Shown: positions 1-8,453, counted from the first letter of the stretch. The stretch is 64,000 bases of DNA from Clostridium sp. BJN0013 (GCF_040939125.1 NZ_CP162495.1:3968001-4032000); one strand, 5' to 3'. Made by a program: numbers and translations. Notes: generated by a model from the letters alone, not told the origin.

Positions 1-690
1 ACCCGAAGCACTTCCCTTTACATAACCTAGTATAAGTATAAAAGTCAATGCCACTACATTTCTAATAGATACACCTTGAATAGCCGTTCCCCAAGTACCC
101 GCTATAATTAATGAAGTAGTTATAGACATGCTAATTATTTCTTCACTACTATAAAGATGTCTAGTCTTTAATTGATTAAAACATATTATAGAATAATTAA
201 TAATAAAATATAATGGGAATATACACATAATTTCAAACATAGAATTTAAAATAGCCACTCCTGGTGAAATATTGACTACAAAAAATTTATAAGCAAAAAA
301 CTCTAAAAAAGTAATAGCAAAAAATAAAATTAACTTTTTAACCTTAATACTATTTTTTAATATATAATTTAAAGTTACTAATGTAATAGTTACTATACAA
401 TAAGAGGGAAGATATTTTATATTTCCATATATTGAAATATATCCGAGTAATGTACCAATTCCTGTTACTAATGCAGGTTTTCTTTTTCCACACAAAGCCA
501 TAGATATAAAAAAAGCTATTCCAAAAGGAGCCATAAGATTTACCATCATAACTCTTGACACTAAAAATCCACATAAAAAATAAAATATTAATTTTATTAT
601 ATTCCTCAATTGTTCAAATTTACGGTTTTTTTCTTCACCTTTTAACTTTTCTGTTCTTTGATAAGTAACAACTTCTACTCCACATTGCAT
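1..690 (-). CDS. spoIIE: Stage II sporulation protein E, N-terminal membrane part (3' end cut by window)
   Basis: An open frame of exactly 230 codons runs from ATG at 690 off the left edge. The start is MQCGVEVVTYQRTEKLKG and is preceded by a GGTGGG ribosome site. The visible part is a chain of hydrophobic segments with the conserved VNLMAPFGIAFF stretch after the first helix and YVKGSASG at the edge, as in the membrane domain of SpoIIE. In the family the C-terminal PP2C phosphatase dephosphorylates SpoIIAA and so activates sigma-F in the forespore; that domain lies outside the window. Position after the tRNAs and the yabR/divIC/yabQP genes matches other clostridia. Identity is by family knowledge and gene order, so confidence is good but not complete. 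Confidence 0.85.
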   Translation of the reverse strand, partial: MQCGVEVVTYQRTEKLKGEEKNRKFEQLRNIIKLIFYFLCGFLVSRVMMVNLMAPFGIAFFISMALCGKRKPALVTGIGTLLGYISIYGNIKYLPSYCIVTITLVTLNYILKNSIKVKKLILFFAITFLEFFAYKFFVVNISPGVAILNSMFEIMCIFPLYFIINYSIICFNQLKTRHLYSSEEIISMSITTSLIIAGTWGTAIQGVSIRNVVALTFILILGYVKGSASG

Positions 691-930
691 TATTATACCA
701 CCCACCTTATAAAATTACTGTTATTAATTATATCAATAACTAATGGAAATAAATGTCATAACATGAAATAATAGTATATTTTTTTTAGGACAATAATATC
801 CATGTTTTTTATCAATTTTCACTTTAAGGCAGGTATATTAAAAACACTACTTATATTTTCCATACAAATCCTATAAAATTTTGAACATTATAAAATATTT
901 TAAACATGTAACTCAAATATTATAGAATCG

Positions 931-958
931 TAAAAAAGCTTGCAAAAATTTGCAAGCT
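931..958 (-). terminator. Terminator of the tRNA cluster
   Basis: Read on the minus strand, AGCTTGCAAA and TTTGCAAGCT form a perfect 10-bp stem followed by six T residues. It begins two bases after the CCA end of the last tRNA, so it ends the six-gene tRNA transcript before spoIIE. Confidence 0.85.
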
Positions 959-960
959 AC

Positions 961-1037
961 TGGTAGCGGAAATAGGAATCGAACCTACGACACTTCGGGT
1001 ATGAACCGAATGCTCTAGCCAACTGAGCTATTCCGCC
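961..1037 (-). tRNA. tRNA-Met (CAT), elongator, copy 1
   Basis: 77 nt including an encoded CCA. Anticodon stem TTCGG/CCGAA closes loop TTCATAC, anticodon CAT. The acceptor stem is paired from the first base and the anticodon stem lacks the three initiator G:C pairs, so this is the elongator. It differs from the copy at 1239 by one T-loop base. Confidence 0.95.
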
Positions 1038-1050
1038 TTATATACAATTT

Positions 1051-1126
<76 letters not shown>

Positions 1127-1134
1127 CTATATTT

Positions 1135-1223
1135 TGGTGCTGAAGACCGGAATCGAACCGGTACGGGTTTTAAAGCCCGCAGGATTTTAAGTCCTGTGCG
1201 TCTGCCTGTTCCGCCACTCCAGC
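1135..1223 (-). tRNA. tRNA-Leu (TAA), copy 1
   Basis: 89 nt with encoded CCA and the long variable arm of class II tRNAs (CGGGCTTTAAAACCCG hairpin). Anticodon loop CTTAAAA gives anticodon TAA. Identical in the tRNA body to the copy at 1413. Confidence 0.95.
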
Positions 1224-1238
1224 TAAATTTTTTTTAAA

Positions 1239-1315
1239 TGGTAGCGGAAATAGGAATTGAACCTACGACACTTCGGGTATGAACCGAATGCTCTAGCCAA
1301 CTGAGCTATTCCGCC
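1239..1315 (-). tRNA. tRNA-Met (CAT), elongator, copy 2
   Basis: 77 nt, same structure as the copy at 961 with a single T-loop difference (A for G in TTCAATT). It is part of the tandem Met-fMet-Leu duplication with a repeat period of about 278 bp. Confidence 0.95.
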
Positions 1316-1329
1316 TTATTATACAATTT

Positions 1330-1405
<76 letters not shown>

Positions 1406-1412
1406 CTATTTT

Positions 1413-1501
1413 TGGTGCTGAAGACCGGAATCGAACCGGTACGGGTTTTAAAGCCCGCAGGATTTTAAGTCCTGTGCGTCTGCCTGTTCCGCCACTCCAG
1501 C
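1413..1501 (-). tRNA. tRNA-Leu (TAA), copy 2
   Basis: 89 nt, class II tRNA with long variable arm and anticodon TAA. It is the first gene of the tRNA transcript, about 30 bp downstream of the promoter -10 box. Confidence 0.95.
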
Positions 1502-1530
1502 AATAAAGCCTCAATTTGACGACATAAGTT

Positions 1531-1559
1531 ATTATATATGATAACTATTTTATTGTCAA
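1531..1559 (-). promoter_or_regulatory. Sigma-A promoter of the tRNA cluster
   Basis: On the minus strand a perfect TTGACA (1559-1554), 17-bp spacer and perfect TATAAT (1536-1531) lie just upstream of the first tRNA-Leu. This full consensus fits a strong stable-RNA promoter. Confidence 0.85.
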
Positions 1560-1591
1560 CCATTTTATGAAACTTTTTAATTTTGCAAAAT

Positions 1592-1616
1592 AATAAAGAG
1601 GCACCTAGCCTCTTTA
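1592..1616 (-). terminator. Terminator after yabR
   Basis: AAAGAGGC and GCCTCTTT form an 8-bp stem with a 4-base loop, followed on the minus strand by T-rich sequence. It lies 11 bp past the yabR stop and separates it from the tRNA promoter. Confidence 0.75.
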
Positions 1617-1626
1617 ACTCACTTTA

Positions 1627-2037
1627 CTAATAATTAGACGATTTTTTGTACCCTTTGCCTTTTGAATCCTGATGCTTTTTAATATCTTGAAATCTTTCTT
1701 CACTATCTTTCAAGAATTTAGATAACCTATCTTCAAAACTACCTTGATTATTTCTTGCTTTTTCCTTTTGCCAGTCTATTTCCTGAGGTCTCAAGCTTTT
1801 TTTATCTTTTTCCGCTTGTTTCATAGATAAACTTATCTTGCCATTATCATCAATAGAAATTATTTTTACCCTTATCTTATCTTTTTCCTTCAAATAATCT
1901 CTTATATTTTTAACATAGGTATCTGATACTTCAGATATGTGCACTAATCCCGTTTTACCATTAATGTCTACAAATGCTCCAAAACTGGTAATATTAATTA
2001 CTGTACCTTCTAGTATGCTTCCTGCCTTCAAGGTCAT
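1627..2037 (-). CDS. yabR: S1 RNA-binding domain protein, YabR family
   Basis: 136 aa from ATG at 2037, chosen because AAGGAGGAG lies just upstream and the protein then begins with the S1 fold (MTLKAGSILEGTVINITSF). The S1 domain covers residues 1-75 with the typical GAFVDINGKTGLVHISE motif. The C-terminal half is charged and low-complexity (Lys/Glu/Asp rich) as in YabR and general stress protein 13. Such proteins bind RNA or ribosomes; the exact role is unknown. It lies downstream of divIC as in many Firmicutes. Its start codon is one base after the stop of a short upstream frame, which suggests possible translational coupling. Confidence 0.85.
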   Translation of the reverse strand: MTLKAGSILEGTVINITSFGAFVDINGKTGLVHISEVSDTYVKNIRDYLKEKDKIRVKIISIDDNGKISLSMKQAEKDKKSLRPQEIDWQKEKARNNQGSFEDRLSKFLKDSEERFQDIKKHQDSKGKGYKKSSNY

Positions 2038-2038
2038 A

Positions 2039-2143
2039 TTAAAAAGACTCCTCCTTAAAAATAATACTATATAATATAATCTTTCTCTCCTCATTCAGAG
2101 TAGGACTCCTTGGATCCTTACCTGAAATTTTTTCTAATTCCAC
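2039..2143 (-). CDS. Possible 34-aa leader peptide upstream of yabR
   Basis: A frame from GTG at 2143 (GGAGG ten bases upstream) encodes 34 residues beginning VELEKISGKDPRSP and ends at TAA, directly followed by T and the yabR ATG (TAATATG). The yabR ribosome site lies within its last codons. The arrangement resembles a coupled leader peptide, but I do not recognise the peptide and a frame this short can occur by chance. Confidence 0.25.
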   Translation of the reverse strand: MELEKISGKDPRSPTLNEERKIILYSIIFKEESF

Positions 2144-2216
2144 AACAATTTATCCTCCATAATTTCTGTAGACATTTAAAAGTCTACTTTTATTATTTAT
2201 TATATATTAATGACTA

Positions 2217-2489
2217 TCATTTCTTTTTGTCTATTACAGGAGTTTCACCTTGATTAATAAGACCTAATTTTTCTCTAGCTAATTTTTCTATGTAAGCATC
2301 AGATGTAGACATCTTAACTTCATCCTGTAATTTTTGATTTTTTTGTTTAATCCTAGTCTCTTCAGCCTTTCTCTCAGCAATCTGTTTTTTTATATTACAC
2401 ATAGTAATTTGTTGACTTATAAAAATATATACTACATATAGAATTATTAATAAAAAAAATATATTCTTCCATTTAATTCTTACTTTCAT
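2217..2489 (-). CDS. divIC: Septum formation initiator, DivIC/FtsB family
   Basis: 90 aa from ATG at 2489 (GGTGAG upstream). There is a short basic N-terminus, one membrane segment (about residues 8-28, FFLLIILYVVYIFI), then a coiled coil rich in Lys/Glu/Gln, then the conserved ALREKLGLI-like motif (AREKLGLINQGE). In the family the protein forms the DivIB-DivIC-FtsL complex that activates septal wall synthesis at the division site. It lies between yabQ and yabR, the usual place. A longer frame starts upstream but has no ribosome site. Confidence 0.9.
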   Translation of the reverse strand: MKVRIKWKNIFFLLIILYVVYIFISQQITMCNIKKQIAERKAEETRIKQKNQKLQDEVKMSTSDAYIEKLAREKLGLINQGETPVIDKKK

Positions 2490-2616
2490 TAAATACTCAC
2501 CAGTTTCCCATGATTTAAAATATTTATAGTATATACCTTTTCCAACCAACATTAATAATTTATTAACTACATAACATTATATTTATATTGTAATTTGATT
2601 TTTCATTTTCTTCAAG

Positions 2617-3027
2617 TTAATTTTTATAATTTTTTTTATTTTTTCGTATAATATTATAAATAATATACTGAAATGGATACCATAATATATTTATAATTAT
2701 TCTAAAAGTCCTTCCCAATACTTTAAATAATCTCTTATGAAACTTTATAAACACATTGCTGAAAAATTTCATGTATATATATATGCCTACAGCTAACAAT
2801 ATATATGCATATATGCCCATATATGCATAATTAGTATAAAGTAAAAATACAAATACAACTATAGCCGTAAATATCCAAAATAATGTATCTTCTATAAACA
2901 TTATTATTCTACTTAAATTAGAGTATCCCCGTATTAATCTATAAAAATCAAATAATATTCCGGTTATTATTCCTGCCATAATACTAAATATTATAAGTCG
3001 AATTTGATCTTCTATTGATATAATCAT
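2617..3027 (-). CDS. yabQ: Spore cortex biosynthesis protein YabQ
   Basis: 136 aa, a multi-pass membrane protein. N-terminal motif GIITGILFDFYRLIRG is typical of YabQ, followed by two strongly hydrophobic segments (about 40-60 and 65-85) and a basic, hydrophobic tail. In Bacillus YabQ sits in the outer forespore membrane and is needed for cortex formation. It starts 31 bp downstream of yabP, so the two are probably one sporulation transcript. The family is defined by its membrane pattern more than by catalytic residues. Confidence 0.85.
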   Translation of the reverse strand: MIISIEDQIRLIIFSIMAGIITGILFDFYRLIRGYSNLSRIIMFIEDTLFWIFTAIVVFVFLLYTNYAYMGIYAYILLAVGIYIYMKFFSNVFIKFHKRLFKVLGRTFRIIINILWYPFQYIIYNIIRKNKKNYKN

Positions 3028-3058
3028 AATAACCCTTTCCCAAATAACTATATCTTTA

Positions 3059-3349
3059 TTACTTAAATATCTTTGATATTAAATTCTGCCTCTTTTTTTT
3101 AGGTTCACTACTTGTATATACACAGGCATTTATAACTCCTATAATAACAACATCACCATTTTGTACATCCAACTTATTCATTTTCAGATCTTTTCCTTTT
3201 ATATTGAGGGTTCCAAGATTAGTATTTAAAACTATTTGGTCTTCGTTAAAACTGACTACTTCTATAATACCCGTTAAAATTAACTTTCTTCTACTTTCAA
3301 GACTCAAAAGACTTTTTTTATGTTCTATATTTATTTCTTTTTTTTCCAT
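3059..3349 (-). CDS. yabP: Sporulation protein YabP
   Basis: 96 aa from ATG at 3349, chosen because GGAGGGG lies seven bases upstream. Sequence NIEHKKSLLSLESRRKLILTGIIEVVSFN and the following GTLNIKGKDLKMNKLDVQNGDV match the YabP/YqfC small beta-rich family. YabP in Bacillus is a mother-cell protein needed for spore cortex and coat assembly together with YabQ. It is followed by yabQ and preceded by rqcP, the standard order. A sigma-E-like promoter lies in the 64-bp gap upstream. Confidence 0.85.
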   Translation of the reverse strand: MEKKEINIEHKKSLLSLESRRKLILTGIIEVVSFNEDQIVLNTNLGTLNIKGKDLKMNKLDVQNGDVVIIGVINACVYTSSEPKKKRQNLISKIFK

Positions 3350-3373
3350 AAAACATCCCCTCCACATATAATA

Positions 3374-3402
3374 AATATATGTGAACTAAATAAATTATAT
3401 TA
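3374..3402 (-). promoter_or_regulatory. Possible sigma-E promoter of yabPQ
   Basis: On the minus strand TAATATA (3402-3396), 14-bp spacer, then CATATATT (3381-3374) resembles the mother-cell sigma-E pattern (KMATATT / CATACAHT). It lies between rqcP and yabP, where Bacillus has a sigma-E start. AT richness makes chance matches easy. Confidence 0.3.
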
Positions 3403-3413
3403 CCATATATCCT

Positions 3414-3659
3414 TTAACCAGAAATTATTTCATACATATTTTGAACTTCTTCTTTCTTAACATGATTTTGAATATCCAGGATCTTTGCCTTTACAGATCT
3501 ATTTGCATATTTAATTTCTATTATATCTCCTTCTTTAACTTCCGTACTGGGTTTTGCTATTTTACCATTTATACTAACTCGTCCTCCTTCACAGGCTTCT
3601 TTTGCTATTGTTCTTCTCTTTATTATCCTGGATACTTTAAGATACTTATCTAACCTCAT
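3414..3659 (-). CDS. rqcP: S4-domain protein RqcP (YabO/HslR)
   Basis: 81 aa, ATG at 3659 with AGGAGGAAA upstream. Nearly the whole protein is an S4 RNA-binding domain: MRLDKYLKVSRIIKRRT at the start, then EACEGGRVSINGKIAKPS and VKEGDIIEIKY. In Bacillus this family (RqcP, formerly YabO) acts with RqcH in tagging peptides stalled on 50S subunits with alanine tails. It lies between hup and yabP as in other Firmicutes. An Hsp15-like stalled-50S role is the related proteobacterial annotation. Confidence 0.85.
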   Translation of the reverse strand: MRLDKYLKVSRIIKRRTIAKEACEGGRVSINGKIAKPSTEVKEGDIIEIKYANRSVKAKILDIQNHVKKEEVQNMYEIISG

Positions 3660-3717
3660 ATTTATTTTCCTCCTAATCTAATACTTATTTAAGTTGTTGT
3701 TATTATATTCTTAAAAG

Positions 3718-3747
3718 AAAAAGCCCAGATTTTTATCCAGGCTTTTT
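3718..3747 (-). terminator. Terminator after hup
   Basis: AAAAAGCC and GGCTTTTT arms with an imperfect inner stem around TCTGG/CTGGA form a hairpin 13 bp past the hup stop, with T-rich sequence on the minus strand. Confidence 0.6.
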
Positions 3748-3759
3748 GTATAAACTATA

Positions 3760-4035
3760 CTATTTATTTACTTTATCTCTAAATTCCTTACCAGCTTTAA
3801 ATACAGGAACTGTTGATTCTGGTATGTTTATTACTTCTTTAGTCCTTGGATTTCTTCCAACTCTTGCAGCTCTTTTTCTTGTTTCAAATGTTCCAAACCC
3901 TACTAATTGAACTTTTTCTCCTTTTTCTAATGTTTCCTCCACACTTTCTATGAATCCCTTTAAAGCTGCCTCTGCATCTTTTTTAGTTAACTTGGATTTT
4001 TCTGCTATACCAACAATTAATTCTGATTTATTCAT
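3760..4035 (-). CDS. hup: DNA-binding protein HU
   Basis: 91 aa from ATG at 4035 (AGAGGAGGT upstream); a longer frame to 4083 lacks a ribosome site. MNKSELIVGIAEKSKLTKKDAEAAL begins the two-helix dimer region; GFGTFETRKRAARVGRNP and the following PRTKEVINIP loop are the HU signature and DNA-binding arms. HU is the main nucleoid protein: a small basic dimer that bends DNA without sequence specificity. Single gene with its own terminator and a 411-bp upstream gap, so it is probably transcribed alone. Confidence 0.95.
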   Translation of the reverse strand: MNKSELIVGIAEKSKLTKKDAEAALKGFIESVEETLEKGEKVQLVGFGTFETRKRAARVGRNPRTKEVINIPESTVPVFKAGKEFRDKVNK

Positions 4036-4154
4036 CTTTTTACCTCCTCTTATTTTTATAGATAAAAGTACACAAATATACATACCTATACTATAAACGA
4101 AGCTTTGGCTATTCTTAAATTAAATTTTTTAACTAAAGTTTAATTTAATCAATA

Positions 4155-4308
4155 AATACAGGTTCATCCCTATATTTTATGATAATTAATATTTATTATC
4201 AATTGTATGTTGAGAATACCTATTTTAAATACATTTGTATTACTTACAAAATATCATATTACAAAGTATGTGGATGAACCTTAAATACACTTAGATAACA
4301 TACGAGAA
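4155..4308 (+). repeat. Probable decayed copy of the dispersed repeat, in the hup-mazG gap
   Basis: The 411-bp gap 4036-4446 holds no gene I can support. Within it AGGTTCATCC (4161) and GGATGAACCT (4272) are exact inverted arms about 100 bp apart, and the right arm continues TTAAATACACTTAGAT, similar to the CTTAGAATCACTTGAT end of the clear copies. The interior is very AT-rich and does not match well. Confidence 0.3.
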
Positions 4309-4446
4309 ATATTTACTATTTATGTATATTTGTATATATCTTTGAAATTGCTATTATTTCCTGATTTACTAAACATACTTTTTATATAGACATATTAGCA
4401 TATTCTATACATAATTAAAAATTCCTTCTTTATTCATACAAAGTAT

Positions 4447-5895
4447 TTAAAACTTATTTTTGGCTTCCTCCCAAAGTTCATCCATTTCATCTAAAGTCAT
4501 ATTTGCCATATCTAGTCCATGCTTTTTGGAACTTTTCTCTATATATGCAAAACGCCTTATAAATTTCTCTATACTATAATTTAATGCAAACTCGGGGTCA
4601 ATGTCAAGGAATCTTGCAACATTTACACAAGCAAATATTAAATCCCCTATTTCTTCTAGTATTTTTACCTTTTGTTCGCTTTTATATACCTCTTTAACCT
4701 CATAATATTCCTCTAATATCTTATCTAAAGCATATTCAACTTTTTCCCAGTCAAAACCTACCTTCGCTGCTTTCTCTTGAACTTTAACAGCTCTCATTAA
4801 AGCCGGTAAAGTTTTAGCTACATGTCTAAGTTCATCTGTATATGTTTTTAATCCCTGTTCTTTTTTCTTTATTTTATCCCAGCTTATTAACACCTCCTTA
4901 GAATCGCCAATTTCCATATTCCCAAATACATGTGGATGTCTCTTTATCATTTTATCACATATAGCCTTAATTACATCATTGATATTAAAAAAACCCTCCT
5001 CTTTTCCTATTTGACAATGAAAAATTACCTGTAATAATACATCTCCCAATTCTTCTACTAATTTTGTATCATCTTTTTCCTCTATAGATTCTATAACTTC
5101 ATAACTTTCTTCTATAAGGTATTTTTTTAAACTATCATGATTTTGTTCTCTATCCCAGGGACATCCTGTTTCACTTCTTAATTTCTCCATTATATCTAAT
5201 AAATCCTTTAAATCATAGGTAATTTCTACATCTTTAGGTATATAAATTGATGTTAAATAATCTATATCACTTTGCCTATCTAGTTCATATAATTTTATTT
5301 TCCTTATGCTTTCCATTTTCTCAACCCCTGCAGCTTTTATAAAAAATATATCTGTGTCATCTTTATAATACTCCATAAGCGCCAACTTTACCTCTGATGC
5401 AATCAATCTATCATATACTTGTGTTATTATTATTCCTGCTCGTTTATCCATCAGATGACTTTTTATATCAAAAGCATCTATTATTTTTATTCCTTCAACT
5501 ACATCTATTTTTAATCTTTCCATAATTATATCTATAAAACTAACTGAAGGTACTATTTTTACATCTATAGCTTGCTTTTTACACAGTTTTAACAACAACC
5601 TAACAGATTTTTCCGCTACCAATGGGTGACCTGGTACCCCATAAACTATTTCTTTAAATTGTTTTTCCTTAAATATTAAATCTTTTACAATACTACTATA
5701 TACATCTTCAAACTTTTCTTCTCTTTCATATACATAATCATAAGTTTCAAAATTAATATCTAATTGCCTCAAATAGCTTACAGTAGGGTGCTTTTCTGTT
5801 CTTAAATAAATTCTATCTGCATTTTTCAGTATATCAATAGTGCCAATGGTAAGGGAATCCGGTGAACCAGGGCCCAATCCTACTATTTTAATCAC
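4447..5895 (-). CDS. mazG: Fusion of tetrapyrrole-methylase-like domain and MazG NTP pyrophosphohydrolase (YabN type)
   Basis: 482 aa. Residues 1-225 are a SAM-dependent tetrapyrrole-methylase-like domain (IKIVGLGPGSPDSLTIGTI, VYGVPGHPLVAEKS). Residues about 230-480 hold two MazG repeats: LRSETGCPWDREQ with metal-binding EESYEV and EELGDVLLQV, then a second EEIGDL. MazG hydrolyses nucleoside triphosphates to monophosphate and pyrophosphate and is thought to clear damaged or alarmone-related nucleotides. This fusion is the normal form in Firmicutes. It starts 13 bp downstream of spoVB, which suggests co-transcription. Confidence 0.92.
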   Translation of the reverse strand: MIKIVGLGPGSPDSLTIGTIDILKNADRIYLRTEKHPTVSYLRQLDINFETYDYVYEREEKFEDVYSSIVKDLIFKEKQFKEIVYGVPGHPLVAEKSVRLLLKLCKKQAIDVKIVPSVSFIDIIMERLKIDVVEGIKIIDAFDIKSHLMDKRAGIIITQVYDRLIASEVKLALMEYYKDDTDIFFIKAAGVEKMESIRKIKLYELDRQSDIDYLTSIYIPKDVEITYDLKDLLDIMEKLRSETGCPWDREQNHDSLKKYLIEESYEVIESIEEKDDTKLVEELGDVLLQVIFHCQIGKEEGFFNINDVIKAICDKMIKRHPHVFGNMEIGDSKEVLISWDKIKKKEQGLKTYTDELRHVAKTLPALMRAVKVQEKAAKVGFDWEKVEYALDKILEEYYEVKEVYKSEQKVKILEEIGDLIFACVNVARFLDIDPEFALNYSIEKFIRRFAYIEKSSKKHGLDMANMTLDEMDELWEEAKNKF

Positions 5896-5908
5896 TTGTA
5901 ATCTCTCC

Positions 5909-7444
5909 TTATTTCTTTAAAAATTTATCTTTTATATAACTATATTTAAATATGCCAAATACAACTATAAGAGGCACATATATAACTAAACCTGAAATAA
6001 TAGATAAAAAACAGGCTATTCTGCTGCTCATGGTATAATTATAGACGTACCAATATATAATTACAACAGATCCTATCATAAAAAAAGAAGCAAATGCTGG
6101 TTTAACCATAGTCTGGAAGTAATTTATATTTATTTTTAACTTTCTACTTAAAAATACTATATTTAAAACACATGTTATTGCATACCCTCCTATACTTCCT
6201 AAAATAGCTCCATAAATATTTATAGAAGAAACAGGTACCATAAATAAAGTTATGATTATTTTTACAATACATCCTACAGCTAAATTAAACACAGGTCTAA
6301 TATAATATCCTACTCCCTGTAATATGGCCGTAGATGTCTGCACTAATATTATAAAGGGAATAGATAAGGCCGAATACTGTAGTATATTAAAACCTGCAGA
6401 CTGACCGGGAAATATTAAATTTAAAATTGGATATGCCAAAGTATATAATCCTAACATAGATGGAAATGCAATCACATTAGAAAGTTTAAAGGATAAATCC
6501 ACTTTGTTTATAACATCAATCTTCTTGTTTAATATATGAGATTCTGCAATTATAGGCATCAGAGAGGCACATAATGCAGAGGATAATGTTAAAGGTACAT
6601 TTATTAATATAAAGGCCTTCCCAGTGAGTTGTCCATATAATATGGCAGCATCTTTATATGTAAATCCCGCTTCTAATAATTTTTGGGGCACTAAAGCTGA
6701 GTCTATGAGACTCATTATGCTGCTTACAGCTGCCCCTAAAGATACAGGAACTGCTATGTACAGTAATTTAGTCAATATCTCTTTATTATCTGATACTTTA
6801 AATACCTTTATCTCTTTTCTTACATGAACATATTTAAATATTAGATATATTCCAGCAAATAGTCCTCCAGCAGCAGCTCCTAATGCCGCCCCTCCGGCAG
6901 AATACTCTATGCCCTTAGGTAAAAGTAAATATGCAAGTCCAACTCCTACTAATATTCTTCCTATTTGTTCTACAACTTGAGATATAGCAGTATAATTCAT
7001 ATTCTGGAGTCCTTGAAAAAATCCTCTAAAGGCACTCATTATGGATATAAACATAGGTGCAAATGCAATTGCCACCAAGGAATAATAAGATTTTTTATCC
7101 CATTTTAAAAAATGTATAATAGGTTCAGAAAATATAAGAAGTATGGCTGTAAAACCTGTCCCTAATAGAAACATCAAAAGCACAGATTTTCTAAATACTT
7201 GAATTACTCCTTCATAATCTCCTGTAGCATTTCTTTCAGATACCATTTTAGATACCGCTACCGGTATGCCCGATGCCACCGCAATAAAAAACATATATAA
7301 TGGAAAAGACATTTGATAATATCCTACACCCTCATCTCCAATAAGCATTTGAAGAGGCCATCTAAAAAATAGACCTAAAAATTTAGATATTATACCTGCC
7401 ATCCCTAATATAATAGTTCCTTTTATAAGCGATTGTTTTTTCAT
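5909..7444 (-). CDS. spoVB: MOP-family flippase, stage V sporulation protein B
   Basis: 511 aa, about 14 membrane segments. N-terminus KGTIILGMAGIISKFLG and FRWPLQMLIGDEGVGYYQM is the SpoVB signature within the polysaccharide exporter (MATE/MOP) superfamily. Members move lipid-linked wall or cortex precursors across the membrane; SpoVB is needed for spore cortex in Bacillus. The place between spoVT and mazG is the conserved order spoVT-spoVB-yabN. A copy of the dispersed repeat lies 124 bp upstream in the same orientation as the gene. Confidence 0.9.
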   Translation of the reverse strand: MKKQSLIKGTIILGMAGIISKFLGLFFRWPLQMLIGDEGVGYYQMSFPLYMFFIAVASGIPVAVSKMVSERNATGDYEGVIQVFRKSVLLMFLLGTGFTAILLIFSEPIIHFLKWDKKSYYSLVAIAFAPMFISIMSAFRGFFQGLQNMNYTAISQVVEQIGRILVGVGLAYLLLPKGIEYSAGGAALGAAAGGLFAGIYLIFKYVHVRKEIKVFKVSDNKEILTKLLYIAVPVSLGAAVSSIMSLIDSALVPQKLLEAGFTYKDAAILYGQLTGKAFILINVPLTLSSALCASLMPIIAESHILNKKIDVINKVDLSFKLSNVIAFPSMLGLYTLAYPILNLIFPGQSAGFNILQYSALSIPFIILVQTSTAILQGVGYYIRPVFNLAVGCIVKIIITLFMVPVSSINIYGAILGSIGGYAITCVLNIVFLSRKLKININYFQTMVKPAFASFFMIGSVVIIYWYVYNYTMSSRIACFLSIISGLVIYVPLIVVFGIFKYSYIKDKFLKK

Positions 7445-7567
7445 AAATATACCTCCAGCTCACTATATTCCCAAACAATTTATTCCCATGTTTATAATTA
7501 TTTAAAACTGGAAGGCATTATTACTTTAAGTGAATATTTTTTATATTTCAGTCAATAATGTTTTAAT

Positions 7568-7718
7568 GTGTCAAGTAATTCTAAGATTCAGGTGGAGTTT
7601 ATTCATAAATAATGTCTTTTCCATCTGAACCTTACAATCACTTATCCAGGAGCGTAGCATTACTTATCTTCCGCTTTATAAAAGATTGGGATTTAGCTAA
7701 TTGCAACCTTCAGATAAA
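7568..7718 (-). repeat. Dispersed intergenic repeat, copy E
   Basis: About 151 bp in the spoVT-spoVB gap. Read on the minus strand it begins TTATCTGAAGGTTGCAATTA, has GGATAA at the end of its first domain, then AAGGTTCAGATGG and CACCTGAATCTTAGAATTAC. The outer stem is TTATCT/GGATAA with a T.G wobble at the closing pair. The arms of the second domain are AAGGTTCAG and CTGAATCTT. Confidence 0.8.
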
Positions 7719-7749
7719 AATAAAATGGCAGCTATGCTGCCACTATTAT

Positions 7750-8301
7750 CTATTGTTCCATTTGCTTTCCTAAAAAGGATGATGCAGTTTCAGCTAATTT
7801 AATTTCTACATCCCCAAATTTAGTTTCTTCTTTGGATACTATTATTACGGCGCCAATTGCATCTCCTCCTGCTATTATAGGACATATAACTTGTGCTGAA
7901 TACTTTCCTTCTATGTCTTCATCATCATATAATGGAATAATTTGATTTTCATCTCTACATGTTGATACTGTTCTTCTATCTTCTATAAGTTTTTCTAATT
8001 CAGGGCTTATTTTCTTTTCCATATATTCTTTTTTTGGTGTACCAGTTACGGATACTACACTGTCTTTATCACAAATCATAATTATATGACCTATCGTCTG
8101 CTGAAGTGATTCTGTATACCCTTTTGAAAAATCACTTAATTCTCCAATAGGAGAATATTTCTTCAGTATGACTCCTCCTTCTCTATCTGTAAATATCTCT
8201 AAAGGATCTCCTTCCCTTATTCTAAGAGTCCTTCTTATTTCTTTTGGTATAACAACTCTACCTAAATCGTCTATTCTTCTAACAATTCCTGTTGCTTTCA
8301 T
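7750..8301 (-). CDS. spoVT: Stage V sporulation protein T, AbrB-type regulator
   Basis: 183 aa. Residues 1-50 are the swapped-hairpin AbrB/SpoVT DNA-binding domain (MKATGIVRRIDDLGRVVIPKEIRRTLRI). Residues about 60-180 form a GAF-like domain. SpoVT is the late forespore regulator that tunes sigma-G genes. ATG at 8301 has AGGAGG upstream. Downstream comes spoVB, upstream a terminator and prsA. Full length and highly typical. Confidence 0.95.
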   Translation of the reverse strand: MKATGIVRRIDDLGRVVIPKEIRRTLRIREGDPLEIFTDREGGVILKKYSPIGELSDFSKGYTESLQQTIGHIIMICDKDSVVSVTGTPKKEYMEKKISPELEKLIEDRRTVSTCRDENQIIPLYDDEDIEGKYSAQVICPIIAGGDAIGAVIIVSKEETKFGDVEIKLAETASSFLGKQMEQ

Positions 8302-8395
8302 GCTTAATTGATTCCTCCTTAAAAATTATATATAACTTGTATTATTATTATCTTTCTAAACATGAAATTTTATACACAATTGTTATTTAAATTAG

Positions 8396-8453
8396 AAAAA
8401 ACCTTAAAAAAAACTGTAATAATATGCACTATAGTTCTTTTTTAAGGTTTTTT
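8396..8453. terminator. Terminator between prsA and spoVT
   Basis: AAAAAACCTTAAAAAAAACT and AGTTCTTTTTTAAGGTTTTT form a long stem with T-tracts on both strands. It lies between the prsA stop and the spoVT start and probably ends the prsA transcript. Confidence 0.7.

Noticed and set aside
350-574. A 74-codon minus-strand frame
   Set aside because: It lies in a different frame of the spoIIE membrane region, which has a continuous frame with conserved motifs.
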